From the NCBI GenBank assembly GCA_018657495.1, contig JABHXA010000025.1, forward strand, positions 1 through 32,217: a stretch of 32,217 nucleotides of DNA, written 5' to 3'. A program made the translations under genes and the position numbers. Source of the stretch: Fidelibacterota bacterium (GTDB lineage: Bacteria; Fidelibacterota; Marinisomatia; SCGC-AAA003-L08; JACNLC01). Below, piece after piece: positions 1 to 9,519 of the stretch (positions within the stretch are counted from its first letter, which is position 1; the number at the start of each line of letters is the position of its first letter). The notes under the pieces were generated by a model that was not told where the DNA came from, did not search any database, and saw nothing but the letters and a program-made list of their open reading frames with translations.

Positions 1-737
1 AGGAGGGGAATTTCGACCCCGGTTATCAGAACTAAAAAATATCGATATCCATAAATGGATAAAAAGTATGGGATAAGGGCACCTGCACAAAGGAATGTGG
101 ACAGCGCTATCAGGATATAAAATGATTTCACTAAGCCAAATTTCATTGGGTATGTGGATATACCTGCGGCAGTATCTCCCTCTACATCTTCCATATCCTT
201 TACCAATTCTCTGATGAAGGTAAGGCCAAAGGCCAATAAGAAGGGAATCCACATTTTCCCCAGTGAATCTGTAAAAGCTACTTCTGAGAAAATGAATACA
301 GACCCGAGAACCAAACCGATGATCATATTACCCATCAGGGGGATTTTTTTAAATACTGGAGTATATAATACAAGAAGGGGCAGGACTATTACCAGCGCAA
401 TCATCCTGGAAAATGAGTTTATATAAAAGGTCAGTATAATCCCAACCGTATACAGGGTAAATGCATAAAACACGGCATATGGCAATCGAATATTTCCTGA
501 GGGAATAGGACGCCTGGGCCGGTTGATTTTATCGGTGGGGAAATCGAATATATCATTGGTGACATTGGCGGCAGCAATAAATAAAGCGACAATTAACGAT
601 GGATACATTAAAAAGATAAAATTGAATTCGATATCCAAAAGATCAAAAGTAATGAGAACAGATAATACACCGAATACCACATTCAGGGGCCTGATGATTT
701 GTATATAGGCATATAATCTTTCAATATAGAAAATCAT
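1..737 (-). CDS. UbiA-family prenyltransferase (partial, C-terminus outside window)
   Basis: Integral-membrane prenyltransferase that would transfer a polyprenyl group from its diphosphate to an acceptor. I translated 245 codons from the ATG at 737 to the window edge with no stop. Both Asp-rich Mg-diphosphate motifs are visible: NDIFDFPTDKINRPRRP at residues 61-77 and DMEDVEGD at 181-188, with hydrophobic helices between and after them. The start overlaps the prmC stop as ATGA, so the two are probably translationally coupled. The strong NRPxRPIPSG block and short loops resemble geranylgeranylglycerol-phosphate or homogentisate-type members as much as the menaquinone enzyme MenA, so the acceptor cannot be named. 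Possible acceptors are quinone rings, haem, or glycerol-phosphate lipids. The family call is firm; the substrate is open. Confidence 0.88.
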   Translation of the reverse strand, partial: MIFYIERLYAYIQIIRPLNVVFGVLSVLITFDLLDIEFNFIFLMYPSLIVALFIAAANVTNDIFDFPTDKINRPRRPIPSGNIRLPYAVFYAFTLYTVGIILTFYINSFSRMIALVIVLPLLVLYTPVFKKIPLMGNMIIGLVLGSVFIFSEVAFTDSLGKMWIPFLLAFGLTFIRELVKDMEDVEGDTAAGISTYPMKFGLVKSFYILIALSTFLCAGALIPYFLSIYGYRYFLVLITGVEIPL

Positions 738-1594
738 TTGGATGTTGTTACCTTTACAACGCGAAGATTATTTTGTAAATCCGGATAAAATTTTACCTGA
801 TAATTTCTGGCGGTGAAGATGGCTTCTATATTATCAGCTTGGTTATCCCCGCCAAATTCCAGGAGCATATAACCATCCTGATTAAGTAGGTCATGACCCT
901 GATCGGCAAAACGGCGGTAAAATGTAAATCCATCTTTATAATCAGTCAGAGCAATTTCTGGATCATAGTCAATAACCGTTCTTTCAAGTGTGTGTCGTTC
1001 ATGATCTGATATATAGGGCGGATTTGAAATGATCACATCAAAGCGCGATGTGATTGGCATATTTAAAAAATCATGACAACGAAATGATATGCCGTTAACT
1101 TTAAATTTTTCAGCATTTGATTTGGCAACTGTCAAAGCCTGCTTGGATATATCTGTAGCTATCTGCTGATGGCATATACCCTCTAGTTCTATAGTGATTG
1201 CAAGACAGCCGCTGCCAGTGCCAATTTCAAGGACACTTGTTTTTTCAATATCCTCTTTAAGGATGTCGATAATAATTTCCGTCTCTGGCCGTGGGATTAG
1301 AACATCGGGTGAAATGATAAAATCCCGTCCGTAAAATGGTGCTTTGCCAATAATATGCTGAAAGGGCTCGCCTTTTACACGGCGCAATACCATAGCCCTA
1401 AAAGTGGATAATTCTTTGCCAAATAATGGTTGTTCAAACTCAAGATAGAGATCGATCCGTTCACAATTTAAAACATGACATAATAACCACTCGACTTCCC
1501 GTCTTGCGTTGGTAATTGATTTGGAATTAAAGTAATCAGCACCCCAGTTAATAAGATCAATTACTCGCCAGGTTTTTCCGGAATTTTCATTCAT
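734..1594 (-). CDS. prmC: Peptide chain release factor N5-glutamine methyltransferase PrmC
   Basis: SAM-dependent methyltransferase that methylates the Gln of the GGQ motif in release factors. Its 286 residues are the normal family length. The N-terminal helical domain (about 1-90) is followed by PRPETE at 101-106, the SAM-binding motif EIGTGSG at 123-129, and the catalytic NPPY at 191-194. ATG start at 1594. It lies 114 bp downstream of its substrate gene prfA on the same strand and overlaps the UbiA-family gene by 4 bp. This pairing of release factor and modifying enzyme is common in bacteria. Nothing is missing from the active site. Confidence 0.97.
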   Translation of the reverse strand: MNENSGKTWRVIDLINWGADYFNSKSITNARREVEWLLCHVLNCERIDLYLEFEQPLFGKELSTFRAMVLRRVKGEPFQHIIGKAPFYGRDFIISPDVLIPRPETEIIIDILKEDIEKTSVLEIGTGSGCLAITIELEGICHQQIATDISKQALTVAKSNAEKFKVNGISFRCHDFLNMPITSRFDVIISNPPYISDHERHTLERTVIDYDPEIALTDYKDGFTFYRRFADQGHDLLNQDGYMLLEFGGDNQADNIEAIFTARNYQVKFYPDLQNNLRVVKVTTSK

Positions 1595-1708
1595 ATATTT
1601 TTTTAGAAGTCAGGATGAATATTTTTATTTATGAAATCAGTAGTGAAAACTACATTGATTTGGCTGGATGTTTCTTTTAAAAAGTGAAAGGAAAGAGGGG
1701 GGTGAGAC

Positions 1709-2770
1709 TTATGCTTCTTCCATTTTTATTTTCAGATCAGCAATTTGGAGTGCTTCTATAATTTCAGCAAGATCGCCATCAATTATATTACTCAGTTTGT
1801 AAAGAGTAAGATTTATACGATGATCAGTAACTCTCCCCTGCGGGAAATTATAGGTTCGAATTTTTGCACTTCGGTCTCCAGTGGAGACCATTGATTTTCG
1901 AACTGATGCCCTTTCCTGATTTATTTTATTCTGCTCAACTTCGTATAACCTTGACCGGAGTACTTTCATAGCTTTGTCTTTGTTTTTATGCTGTGAAGTT
2001 TCATCCTGACAGGTAACAACCAAACCTGTGGGCAGATGGGTTATTCGAATGGCTGACTCTGTTTTATTTACATGCTGGCCACCAGCACCTGATGCCCGAT
2101 AGGTATCAATTTTTAGATCAGAATCAACTAAGCTTACATCCACATCTTTGGCTTCAGGAAGGACAGCAACAGTTGCAGCACTTGTATGGAGTCGACCACT
2201 TGATTCTGTTGCTGGCACTCTTTGAACACGATGAACGCCACTTTCATACTTTAGATTACCAAATGCACCGGTTCCTATCATGCTGATGACAGCTTCTTTG
2301 ATGCCACCACCTTCAGATTCATTAAGGGTTAACAGCTCCGTTTTCCAGCTTCGTCTTTCAGCATAACGCATATACATTCTGTAGAGATCCCCAGCAAACA
2401 AAGCGGCTTCATCACCCCCGGTTCCACTGCGGATTTCAAGAATTGTATTTTTATTGTCATCAGGATCTTTGGGAATGAGCAAAACCTTTAATTGTTCTTC
2501 CAATTTGACAATATCAGCCTTAATATCAGTCAGCTCTTCCTGTGCCAGCTCAATCAACTCTTCATCATCACCAGTAAGAATTTCTTCATTTTCATCCAAC
2601 TGCTCTAAAAGATTAAGATATTCTTTACCTTTTTCAGCCACTGGGAGTAGTGAATTATGCTCTTGACTTAGACGGGTGAATTCTTTGATATCTGAAACAA
2701 TATTCGGTTCACTCAGACGTTCAATCAGCGTGGAAATTTTATCCAGGATATTTTGTATTTTAGCTTTCAT
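1709..2770 (-). CDS. prfA: Peptide chain release factor 1 (RF1)
   Basis: Class I release factor that reads UAA and UAG and triggers peptidyl-tRNA hydrolysis on the ribosome. At 353 residues it is close to the usual length. The N-terminal coiled coil covers about 1-100. The codon-recognition tripeptide PAT is at 186-188; RF1 has PxT where RF2 has SPF, which separates the two. The hydrolytic GGQ is at 230-232 within [16 protein letters not shown]. No RF2-type internal frameshift is seen. The ATG shares one base with the stop of the upstream DUF1385 gene (TAATG), suggesting coupled translation. The product is the expected substrate of PrmC, encoded just downstream. Confidence 0.98.
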   Translation of the reverse strand: MKAKIQNILDKISTLIERLSEPNIVSDIKEFTRLSQEHNSLLPVAEKGKEYLNLLEQLDENEEILTGDDEELIELAQEELTDIKADIVKLEEQLKVLLIPKDPDDNKNTILEIRSGTGGDEAALFAGDLYRMYMRYAERRSWKTELLTLNESEGGGIKEAVISMIGTGAFGNLKYESGVHRVQRVPATESSGRLHTSAATVAVLPEAKDVDVSLVDSDLKIDTYRASGAGGQHVNKTESAIRITHLPTGLVVTCQDETSQHKNKDKAMKVLRSRLYEVEQNKINQERASVRKSMVSTGDRSAKIRTYNFPQGRVTDHRINLTLYKLSNIIDGDLAEIIEALQIADLKIKMEEA

Positions 2771-3771
2771 TAACCAATCGCGTCCGCTTTATATTGCTTT
2801 CCTTCATATTCCGGCAGAGAATCGCCAAAAGCACATTTTAATGCATGGATTGCTACTTCAAGTTGATCATCATCAGGGGTTTTTGTCGTTATATTCTGCA
2901 GCCATAATCCAGGTTGGGAGAAGGCTCTAAATATCACATTCTCACGATGTTTTGCCGTGATCTTCAAAACTTCATATCCAAGACCGGCAACAAATGGGAT
3001 CAATGGTAAATGGAAAACCAATCTCATCCAGATTTTTAAATCACCCAATATCCCAATTAATATTGTATCAACAACAGCAAAAAATAAAATGGCGACTATC
3101 ATGATGATAAAAATGAAACTGGTACCACATCTGGGATGCTGTGTGGGAAAGGTTTTGGCATTTTCCACAGTTAATGGTTTCCCGTTTTCAAAAGTGTATA
3201 CAGTTTTATGTTCGGCACCGTGATACTGAAAAAGTCTTTTCACATCTTTCATCAGCGAGATGAGCCCGAGATAAGTTAGAAATAAAATGATACGGATGAT
3301 ACCTGAGAGGATGTTGAAAAGAAATGGTTCATTGTTTTTTTCAAAAAGCCAGCTGGTAATTCCAATAGGGGCGGCAAAGAAAATGCCCATCCCAACTAAT
3401 AATGCAAAAATAGTAGTAATTATCTCCCAGATTTTTCCAGATGATTTATCACCGGGTTTTTTATTTGCCTTTTCTTGACTTTCTTCAGGGATAGATATAT
3501 CGGCGGACCAGTTTAACGTACCGATGCCTATTTTCATAGCTTCAAATAGAGAAACAATTCCACGAATGAAGGGTAGTTTCAGAACGGCATACTTTTCAGT
3601 GAGGGACACAAATTTGTGTCGATCAACTTGCAGTTTACCTTCAGGATCTCTTACTGCAGTTGCATAGGCTCCCGGTACTCTCATCATTACGCCTTCAATG
3701 ACTGCCTGTCCTCCCACCAGTATTGAGGATTTTGAGACAATTAAGGTGATAATTTTAAAAATGATTTTCAT
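2770..3771 (-). CDS. DUF1385 membrane protein (YqhQ-like)
   Basis: Member of the DUF1385/YqhQ family, a conserved membrane protein of unproven function. The signature [12 protein letters not shown] lies at residues 20-31. Further conserved blocks are [13 protein letters not shown] and [10 protein letters not shown] in the middle, separated by several hydrophobic segments that look membrane-spanning. Its 333 residues match the family. It sits between rpmE and prfA on the same strand, an arrangement also known in Clostridia, which hints at a link to translation or membrane homeostasis but does not prove one. It ends on the prfA start (1-bp overlap). A hairpin terminator lies between it and rpmE, so it may have its own promoter or depend on readthrough. 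The ATG at 3771 is the first in frame before the signature. Confidence 0.9.
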   Translation of the reverse strand: MKIIFKIITLIVSKSSILVGGQAVIEGVMMRVPGAYATAVRDPEGKLQVDRHKFVSLTEKYAVLKLPFIRGIVSLFEAMKIGIGTLNWSADISIPEESQEKANKKPGDKSSGKIWEIITTIFALLVGMGIFFAAPIGITSWLFEKNNEPFLFNILSGIIRIILFLTYLGLISLMKDVKRLFQYHGAEHKTVYTFENGKPLTVENAKTFPTQHPRCGTSFIFIIMIVAILFFAVVDTILIGILGDLKIWMRLVFHLPLIPFVAGLGYEVLKITAKHRENVIFRAFSQPGLWLQNITTKTPDDDQLEVAIHALKCAFGDSLPEYEGKQYKADAIG

Positions 3772-3782
3772 TATAAATAAAT

Positions 3783-3818
3783 AAAAGGCGGGCTAATTTG
3801 TCAATAGCACCGCCTTTT
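3783..3818 (-). terminator. Hairpin terminator after rpmE
   Basis: A nine-base stem, AAAAGGCGG pairing with CCGCCTTTT, extends inward by GCTA/TAGC with one bulged base, leaving a nine-base loop. On the minus strand it is followed by ATTTATTTAT, a broken T-tract. It lies 17 bases past the rpmE stop and 11 bases before the DUF1385 start, so it should separate rpmE from the DUF1385-prfA-prmC cluster, at least partly. Confidence 0.75.
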
Positions 3819-3835
3819 AAAATTTAACCTGGATT

Positions 3836-4048
3836 CTATAAATCTTTTTCGCTGAGATTGTATTTTTTCATGTACTTTTCAATTCGACCGGCAGTGTCAA
3901 TTAAATTCTGTTTACCGGTAAAAAATGGGTGACAATTGCTACATATTTCAACATTAATTTTATCAACTGTCATTTTCACTTCGAAAGTGTTACCACAAGC
4001 ACAGTGGACTGTCCCCAGCTTATATTTGGGATGGATGTCTTTCTTCAT
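3836..4048 (-). CDS. rpmE: 50S ribosomal protein L31, zinc-binding type
   Basis: Small ribosomal protein of 70 residues, the normal length for bacterial L31. It carries the full zinc ligand set, Cys16 and Cys18 (CAC) with Cys36 and Cys39 (CSNC). This makes it the zinc-containing C+ form rather than the zinc-free paralogue induced under zinc limitation. HPFFTGKQ at 40-47 is the family signature. ATG start at 4048. It stands between an aminotransferase gene 96 bp upstream and a terminator just downstream, so it may be a near-monocistronic unit. Confidence 0.97.
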   Translation of the reverse strand: MKKDIHPKYKLGTVHCACGNTFEVKMTVDKINVEICSNCHPFFTGKQNLIDTAGRIEKYMKKYNLSEKDL

Positions 4049-4144
4049 ATATTTACTCCGATTTTAGCCCGCTAATTTAGTGAACATAAATTTAAATTCC
4101 TGAATAAAAATATTATTACTGAAATAATCAATCTTCATGGATTG

Positions 4145-5329
4145 TTATGCCAATAATCTTAACGTGTTTTCAAGACGATCCATAGCTTTTTTCAAGTCAT
4201 CATTGGATGCGGCATAGGAAAATCGAATATTTTTTTGAGAGCCAAAACTCTCACCCGGGACTGAAACCACCGATGTTTTATCCAGAATAAACATTGACAT
4301 GTCATCGGGAGTAGTAATCTTATTGTTTTCAAATGATTTGCCAAAATATGCACTGATATCCGGGAATACATAAAAGGCACCGTAAGGCATCTCGCATTGA
4401 ACTCCATCAATAGAATTAAGTCGGTCGACAATATAGTCTCGACGAACTCTGAAGGCATCTCGCATTTCAGCAACTGCCGACTGATCTCCAGTTAATGCTT
4501 CAATGGCGGCAAATTGGGCGATAGAGTTTGGACAGGAGGTACTTTGTCCCTGAAGTTTGGACATTGCTTTGATCACTTGTTTATGGCCGGCAGTATACCC
4601 AATTCTCCACCCTGTCATAGCATACGTTTTTGAACAGCTTTGGAATGTAAGGATCTTTTCATCGTTTTCTGTAAAATTGGCAAAACTTGTAAATGGATTT
4701 TCGTATGTGAGTTGCTCATAACATTCATCAGAAAAGACCCATAAGTCATTTTCATTGGCAATAGATAATACTTCTCTGATGGCATCGTCTCCCCAAACTC
4801 CGCCGGTAGGATTTGATGGAGAGTTAATGATAATACCTTTAGTTTTTGAATTTATCTTGCTGTTTAAATCAGATATTACCGGTTCAAATTGTTGTTTGGG
4901 ATCCGTTTTAACTACCACCGGAGTGGCACCTGTAACTGAAATAAAATCAGGAAATGATACCCAGTATGGAGAAAATATAATTACCTCATCCCCAGTCTGA
5001 AAGAGTGCCATGCAGGCATTGTAAAGAGAATGTTTACCTCCACAGGATACAATTATTTCATCAGGCGAAAATGACAATGAATTATCCCTTTGGAGTTTTT
5101 CACAAACGGCTTCACGCAAGGGCATCATACCGGGACCAGGCGTATATCTGGTAATGCCGGTGGTGATGGCTTCCATGCCTGCATTTTGAATATTTTTTGG
5201 TGTTGGAAAGTCAGGTTCTCCGACGCTGAGATTAATAACATCCAGCCCTTTGGCCCTGAGTTCAGCTGCTTTTGCAGTCATGGCCAGAGTTGCTGAAGGT
5301 GAAATTCGATTGATTCTATCTGTTAGCAT
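4145..5329 (-). CDS. Aspartate aminotransferase-type PLP aminotransferase (class I)
   Basis: Pyridoxal-phosphate aminotransferase of fold type I, subgroup Ib, most likely exchanging the amino group between aspartate and 2-oxoglutarate. Its 394 residues fit the family. NLSVGEPDFPTP at about 33-44 is the N-terminal family block, SPSNPTGG is at 170-177, Asp201 and Tyr204 contact the cofactor, and the Schiff-base lysine is Lys234 in SCSKTYAMTGWRIGY. The C-terminal IRFSYA carries the Arg expected to bind the substrate carboxylate. ATG start at 5329. The gene is 36 bp downstream of the Cas6b-like gene with no hairpin between them. Substrate range cannot be read from sequence; prephenate or other amino acids remain possible. 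Confidence 0.93.
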   Translation of the reverse strand: MLTDRINRISPSATLAMTAKAAELRAKGLDVINLSVGEPDFPTPKNIQNAGMEAITTGITRYTPGPGMMPLREAVCEKLQRDNSLSFSPDEIIVSCGGKHSLYNACMALFQTGDEVIIFSPYWVSFPDFISVTGATPVVVKTDPKQQFEPVISDLNSKINSKTKGIIINSPSNPTGGVWGDDAIREVLSIANENDLWVFSDECYEQLTYENPFTSFANFTENDEKILTFQSCSKTYAMTGWRIGYTAGHKQVIKAMSKLQGQSTSCPNSIAQFAAIEALTGDQSAVAEMRDAFRVRRDYIVDRLNSIDGVQCEMPYGAFYVFPDISAYFGKSFENNKITTPDDMSMFILDKTSVVSVPGESFGSQKNIRFSYAASNDDLKKAMDRLENTLRLLA

Positions 5330-5365
5330 TTATACCTCTAATAGAATTATGTTGTGGTTAAATGG

Positions 5366-6112
5366 TTATTCTGATTCAGCGGGTTCTGATTCAGAAGATT
5401 TTTGGTCAGTATTGGTTGTTCCCGGTTTGTATTCCCATTTTATTAATGTACCCAGTCCCTTGGTGATATTATTTCCAAGGCCAATATAATTAGGGAGGCG
5501 TACGTTTGAAGTGAAGTACCCTTTAAATGAACCCATTTTACTATACGTAACAATTTTGGGTGTCAATGATCCTGCCCGAAAACGGACCTGGACAGAATCA
5601 GAAGGATCATTGCCTAAATCCTTTATCATGAATTCCAGATTCTTGGCGAGAACAGAATTTAAATATTCCCGTCGTTCGCTTGTAAAAAGAGGTTCATATT
5701 TATAAACCTGCTGATCATTCAAGGCCACCCAGGGAGTAATGAATTTATATTTATGAAATTTTTCAGGAGTGAGAGAAAACTGATCCGGATATTCAAGAAT
5801 TTCTTTGTTAGTAAAGTGAACATCCTGATTATTAAGGTTCATATGCGATAATTGCTCAGCAAGGGATATGGTCGGTCCGATTCCTTCATTGACTGCAAAA
5901 AAACATAACTGATTTCGTAGAATTTTGACTTGTATGCGAGGATAGGAATATACTCCCCTGAGATCACCGTTGATAAATGAAATAAATTTCTCATTGGGGA
6001 AAAACTTCATCAAGGCACCTTTGACGATAAATGGTGTTACCGTAATGGGTATATCGCTTTCACAACGAATAAAAACCGCACCAGGATATTGAAATTTATT
6101 CAAGTCTACCAT
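5366..6112 (-). CDS. Cas6b-like RAMP protein lacking the usual catalytic histidines
   Basis: A 248-residue protein that I align by eye to Cas6b, the CRISPR pre-crRNA endoribonuclease. Shared blocks in order are an N-terminal ferredoxin-like start with VKGALMKFFP (30-39), YSYPRIQVK (55-63) where Cas6b has YRYPLIQYK, AVNEG (73-77), FITPWVALN in mid-protein, and a C-terminal FKGYFTSN followed by the glycine-rich loop LPNYIGLGNNITKGLGT. In Cas6b proteins as I remember them, LFHNH stands about seven residues before this Tyr-Pro block and supplies the catalytic histidines. Here the position reads FISFI, so both are replaced. No CRISPR repeats or other cas genes are in the window. The last 18 or so residues are an acidic, Ser/Glu-rich tail. 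The gene starts 43 bp after rho with no terminator, so co-transcription is likely. Function unknown; RNA binding is inferred. Confidence 0.72.
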   Translation of the reverse strand: MVDLNKFQYPGAVFIRCESDIPITVTPFIVKGALMKFFPNEKFISFINGDLRGVYSYPRIQVKILRNQLCFFAVNEGIGPTISLAEQLSHMNLNNQDVHFTNKEILEYPDQFSLTPEKFHKYKFITPWVALNDQQVYKYEPLFTSERREYLNSVLAKNLEFMIKDLGNDPSDSVQVRFRAGSLTPKIVTYSKMGSFKGYFTSNVRLPNYIGLGNNITKGLGTLIKWEYKPGTTNTDQKSSESEPAESE

Positions 6113-6155
6113 AGATAAAATTAAATATAATAATAAAAATTAGAAATTAATTATT

Positions 6156-7403
6156 TCATGAACTCATCGAATCCAAAAATTCTCGATTACTTTTTGTTCT
6201 GGACAATTTGTCAATTAGAAATTCCATTCCCTCAATATCAGACATTTCGTGTAGAAGTTTTCTTAATAACCAGATACGGCTTAAGTCTTTCCGGCCAATG
6301 AGTTTATCTTCTCTTCGTGTACTGGATCTGGAAATATTTATGGATGGATATACCCGTCGGTCACTGAGCTCGCGTGATAGAACCAGCTCCATATTTCCTG
6401 TACCTTTAAATTCTTCAAAAATCACATCATCCATTCTGCTTCCAGTGTCTATCAGTGCTGTGGCAATAATTGTAAGACTACCGCCATCTTCAACATTACG
6501 GGCAGCACCAAAGAAACGTTTGGGTTTATGGAGAGCATTGGCATCAACACCACCTGACAATATTTTTCCACTATGTGGGATTACAGTATTATATGCCCGG
6601 GCAAGACGGGTAATAGAATCAAGCAGAATAACCACATCATCTCCGGCTTCAATGGCACGTTTTGCTTTTTCAATAACCATCTCGGCCACATTAACATGTC
6701 TTTCAGCAGGTTCATCAAACGTTGAGGCCACAACCTCAGCATTTACACTGCGGGCCATATCGGTTACTTCTTCCGGTCTTTCATCAATCAATAGTATGAT
6801 CAACTTGCATTCAGAATGGTTTTCTGAAATAGCATTGGCAATTTTTTGCAATAGAATTGTTTTGCCTGTTTTGGGCTGGGCGACGATCAAACCCCTTTGA
6901 CCCTTACCAATTGGAGAAATCATATCAATTATTCTTGTGGAATAATCTTTTGTTTTCCATTCAAGCTTTAATTTGTCTTCAGGGTATAATGGGGTAAGAT
7001 TATCAAAGTGAACGGTTTGTCTTGCACTCTCCGGACGTGAATCATTAACAGTTTGAACCCGCAGCAGAGCAAAAAATCTTTCATTATCTTTTGGTGGTCG
7101 TATTTGTCCTGAAACAAGGTGACCCTTTCTTAAACCGAATTTTTTTATCTGTGAATGTGATACATAAATATCATCAGGGCCAGGTAGATAACTGTAATCT
7201 GGTGATCGTAAAAAACCATAACCATCCGGTAAAATTTCTATAACTCCAGTTGAGTAAATATTTCCGTCTGATTTGGCCTGTACCTCAAGTATGAGTTTGA
7301 TCAAATCAGGTTTACGCAATCCTGAAAATTCTTGTGCACCAATTTCTGTTGCGAGTTTCTGAAGTTCTTTAACAGTCAGACGTTGAAGATCATTAATCTC
7401 CAT
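6156..7403 (-). CDS. rho: Transcription termination factor Rho
   Basis: Hexameric RNA-dependent ATPase that releases transcripts. Its 415 residues match the standard length with no large insertion. The N-terminal Rho_N helical domain is at about 1-45, the cold-shock-like RNA-binding fold at about 48-120 ([21 protein letters not shown]), Walker A AQPKTGKT at 175-182, DERPEE at 207-212, Walker [17 protein letters not shown] at about 257-272, and the Q/R-loop segment [21 protein letters not shown] at 283-303. ATG start at 7403. The 107-bp upstream gap after folC may hold its promoter. Rho genes are often autoregulated by attenuation in the leader, but I see no clear structure here. The Cas6b-like gene follows directly. 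Confidence 0.98.
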   Translation of the reverse strand: MEINDLQRLTVKELQKLATEIGAQEFSGLRKPDLIKLILEVQAKSDGNIYSTGVIEILPDGYGFLRSPDYSYLPGPDDIYVSHSQIKKFGLRKGHLVSGQIRPPKDNERFFALLRVQTVNDSRPESARQTVHFDNLTPLYPEDKLKLEWKTKDYSTRIIDMISPIGKGQRGLIVAQPKTGKTILLQKIANAISENHSECKLIILLIDERPEEVTDMARSVNAEVVASTFDEPAERHVNVAEMVIEKAKRAIEAGDDVVILLDSITRLARAYNTVIPHSGKILSGGVDANALHKPKRFFGAARNVEDGGSLTIIATALIDTGSRMDDVIFEEFKGTGNMELVLSRELSDRRVYPSINISRSSTRREDKLIGRKDLSRIWLLRKLLHEMSDIEGMEFLIDKLSRTKSNREFLDSMSS

Positions 7404-7510
7404 AGTAGTTCCTATATTTTAATGAGTGAAATAACATGGCATTTAATTGCAGAAATAATAATTATTCTGGGGAAACTCAGGCGTGTCCTCGTCTCAAACT
7501 TATCACAGTT

Positions 7511-8707
7511 TTATAATGTATCAAAAGATAATTCAAAATATTTATGGATTGCTTCTCCAATGTAATGGGTACCAAGAATCGCCAAACTATCAAAGGGTTT
7601 CAGTTGTTCCACAACAGTTTGAATTGCCGATATCGGATCTGGATTTACAACTACCTGAACCGAAAAATATTCTGCAATCCCAATTGCCTCTAATTGTCGC
7701 GAGTGACCTGTTTCCGTACAGATAATGGTATCAAAATTTTTCTCAAGTAAAGGAATGATATCCTCAATATTCTTTCTTGATTGGAGAGATATAATTAGAT
7801 AGTTGCTGCCGAGGCGCTCTTTTTTTGAGAATTCATCAATGAATGAGGCAAAACCTGACGAATTATGGGCAACATCGAAAATGATATCAGGATGTGTTTT
7901 TATCATCTGAAATCTACCATGCCAAACCACTGTTTTTAATCCGGAGATAATTGCATCATGTCGCAATGGAAATGGCAAATATTTAAGTGATTCTAATGCC
8001 AGTGTGGCATTTTTTCTCTGATGCACTCCATGAAGATTGACATCAATTGATTCATCCAGTAAATGGTTCAACCAATCAATTTCAGTGGACTTTAATTTTG
8101 CTTGACGCGATAATACGATTTCTGCCTCTTCGGACTGTCTGACAGCCAAAACCGGGACTTGAGGTTTAAAAGCACCTGCTTTTTCATAGGCAATTTTTGA
8201 TATGGAATCACCTAGAATTTCAGTATGATCAAGTGAGATTGAAGTTACCAATGTGACAAACGGATTACACACCGTTACACTATCCAACCGACCTCCCAGT
8301 CCAGTTTCCATGATGGCAATATCCACTTTTTCATTAACAAAATACCAGAGACCTAAAACCGTAATTATCTCAAAAAATGAAGATCCTATTTCTTCAATAT
8401 CAGATTTAAATAGTTGGATAAAATTTTTAATAACAGAAACAGGTATGGGCTGGCCGTTTATCCGAAGGCGCTCGGTTATATGAAACAGATGAGGAGAGGT
8501 AGACAGTCCAACTTTATATCCTTCAGCACGAAGAATATTGGCAAGAATGGCTGAGGTAGATCCTTTTCCATTTGTACCAACTACTTGAACACATGGCAGT
8601 GACTCATGTGGGTTACCAGCGCGTTCTGAAAGAGCATAGGTATTGTCTAATCCAAGTTTTATGCCGAGGTTCTGCCGTGAATACAAATATGAAATAGTGG
8701 AATTCAA
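7511..8707 (-). CDS. folC: Folylpolyglutamate synthase / dihydrofolate synthase
   Basis: Mur-ligase-type ATP enzyme that adds glutamate to dihydropteroate and folates. The 398 residues are slightly short for FolC. The P-loop GTNGKGST is at 44-51, followed by TSPHLFHITERLRING (about 70-85), ETGLGGRLD, SLDHTEILGDS with the metal/ATP-binding His, and the C-terminal-domain block WHGRFQ with FDVAHNS. Start chosen at TTG 8707: it overlaps the murI stop (TTGA), and the text that follows, YLYSRQNLGIKLGL, is the normal FolC beginning. No ATG is available upstream of the P-loop in a sensible place. Last gene of the nadA-to-folC block. Confidence 0.94.
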   Translation of the reverse strand: MNSTISYLYSRQNLGIKLGLDNTYALSERAGNPHESLPCVQVVGTNGKGSTSAILANILRAEGYKVGLSTSPHLFHITERLRINGQPIPVSVIKNFIQLFKSDIEEIGSSFFEIITVLGLWYFVNEKVDIAIMETGLGGRLDSVTVCNPFVTLVTSISLDHTEILGDSISKIAYEKAGAFKPQVPVLAVRQSEEAEIVLSRQAKLKSTEIDWLNHLLDESIDVNLHGVHQRKNATLALESLKYLPFPLRHDAIISGLKTVVWHGRFQMIKTHPDIIFDVAHNSSGFASFIDEFSKKERLGSNYLIISLQSRKNIEDIIPLLEKNFDTIICTETGHSRQLEAIGIAEYFSVQVVVNPDPISAIQTVVEQLKPFDSLAILGTHYIGEAIHKYFELSFDTL

Positions 8708-9519
8708 GAGATATCCACCTGGGTGACTGGTGACAGTTTCCTGCCGAGAAACCGGCTGCCGATTTCGTTGAATTGCTGAGGGTAATCTGTGACAAAGAAT
8801 TCCTCGTACCTGGTGTCTGATTTAGAATGAAGATTATGTTCTTTCAAATATTCAGAAACAGTTTTAGAAACAGGATCTCCAGATGAAATTAAATTCACAT
8901 GCGCTGGAATAATCTTTTTTAGTGTGGGAATAAGAATGGGGTAGTGGGTACATCCCAGAACGAGGGTATCAAGATTACTTTTTAGCATTGACTTCAGGTA
9001 AATCTCAGCCACCTGAGTTGCTGTTTCAGTTTCTGCCCATCCTTCCTCAATAATGGGGACAAATAAAGGGCAGGCTTTTTCTATGATAGAAATTTCTGGT
9101 TCAATAGAATTAAACATGAGCCTATAGGAATTTGAATTGATTGTTGCTCTTGTCCCTATGACACCTACGACTGCACTTTTTGTATTGGATACGGATTCCC
9201 GAACGACTGGCTCAACCACACCGATGATGGGTATCTTAGAATTATCCTGTAAATATTTTAAGGCAATTGAGGATGCCGTATTGCAGGCAATGACGATGAG
9301 TTTTACTTCTTTAGATATCAGAAATCTGGTTATATCGCGAGAGTACCTGATAACTGTCTCTTTGCTTTTTGTCCCATATGGGACATGAGCAGTATCGCCA
9401 AAATACAAAAATGATTCGTTGGGAAGCTGCTTTTCGAGAGATTTCAATACAGTCAAACCGCCCAAACCACTATCAAAAACACCAATTGGGCGATTGGCAA
9501 TGGAGTTAATTTGAGTCAA
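8704..9519 (-). CDS. murI: Glutamate racemase
   Basis: Cofactor-independent racemase making D-glutamate for peptidoglycan. 271 residues. The catalytic cysteines are Cys79 (IACNTAS) and Cys190 (LGCTHYP), supported by Asp16-Ser17 in GVFDSGLGG, by YFGDTAHVPYG at 39-49 and by His192. The TTG at 9519 is the start, because the conserved GVFDSG begins only 12 residues later and no ATG lies between. It overlaps the end of the amidase gene by 14 bp and the folC start by 4 bp. Placement after a cell-wall amidase suits a peptidoglycan role. Confidence 0.96.
   Translation of the reverse strand: MTQINSIANRPIGVFDSGLGGLTVLKSLEKQLPNESFLYFGDTAHVPYGTKSKETVIRYSRDITRFLISKEVKLIVIACNTASSIALKYLQDNSKIPIIGVVEPVVRESVSNTKSAVVGVIGTRATINSNSYRLMFNSIEPEISIIEKACPLFVPIIEEGWAETETATQVAEIYLKSMLKSNLDTLVLGCTHYPILIPTLKKIIPAHVNLISSGDPVSKTVSEYLKEHNLHSKSDTRYEEFFVTDYPQQFNEIGSRFLGRKLSPVTQVDIS

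Noticed and set aside
1640..1653. Small GTAGT-GAAA-ACTAC hairpin between prfA and prmC
   Set aside because: The five-base stem is too weak, and on the coding strand of these genes the loop reads TTTC with no T-run after it.
6208..6900. Plus-strand 230-codon open frame
   Set aside because: Fully antisense to rho, which has all its motifs. The frame is Ser/Arg-rich with no domain text.
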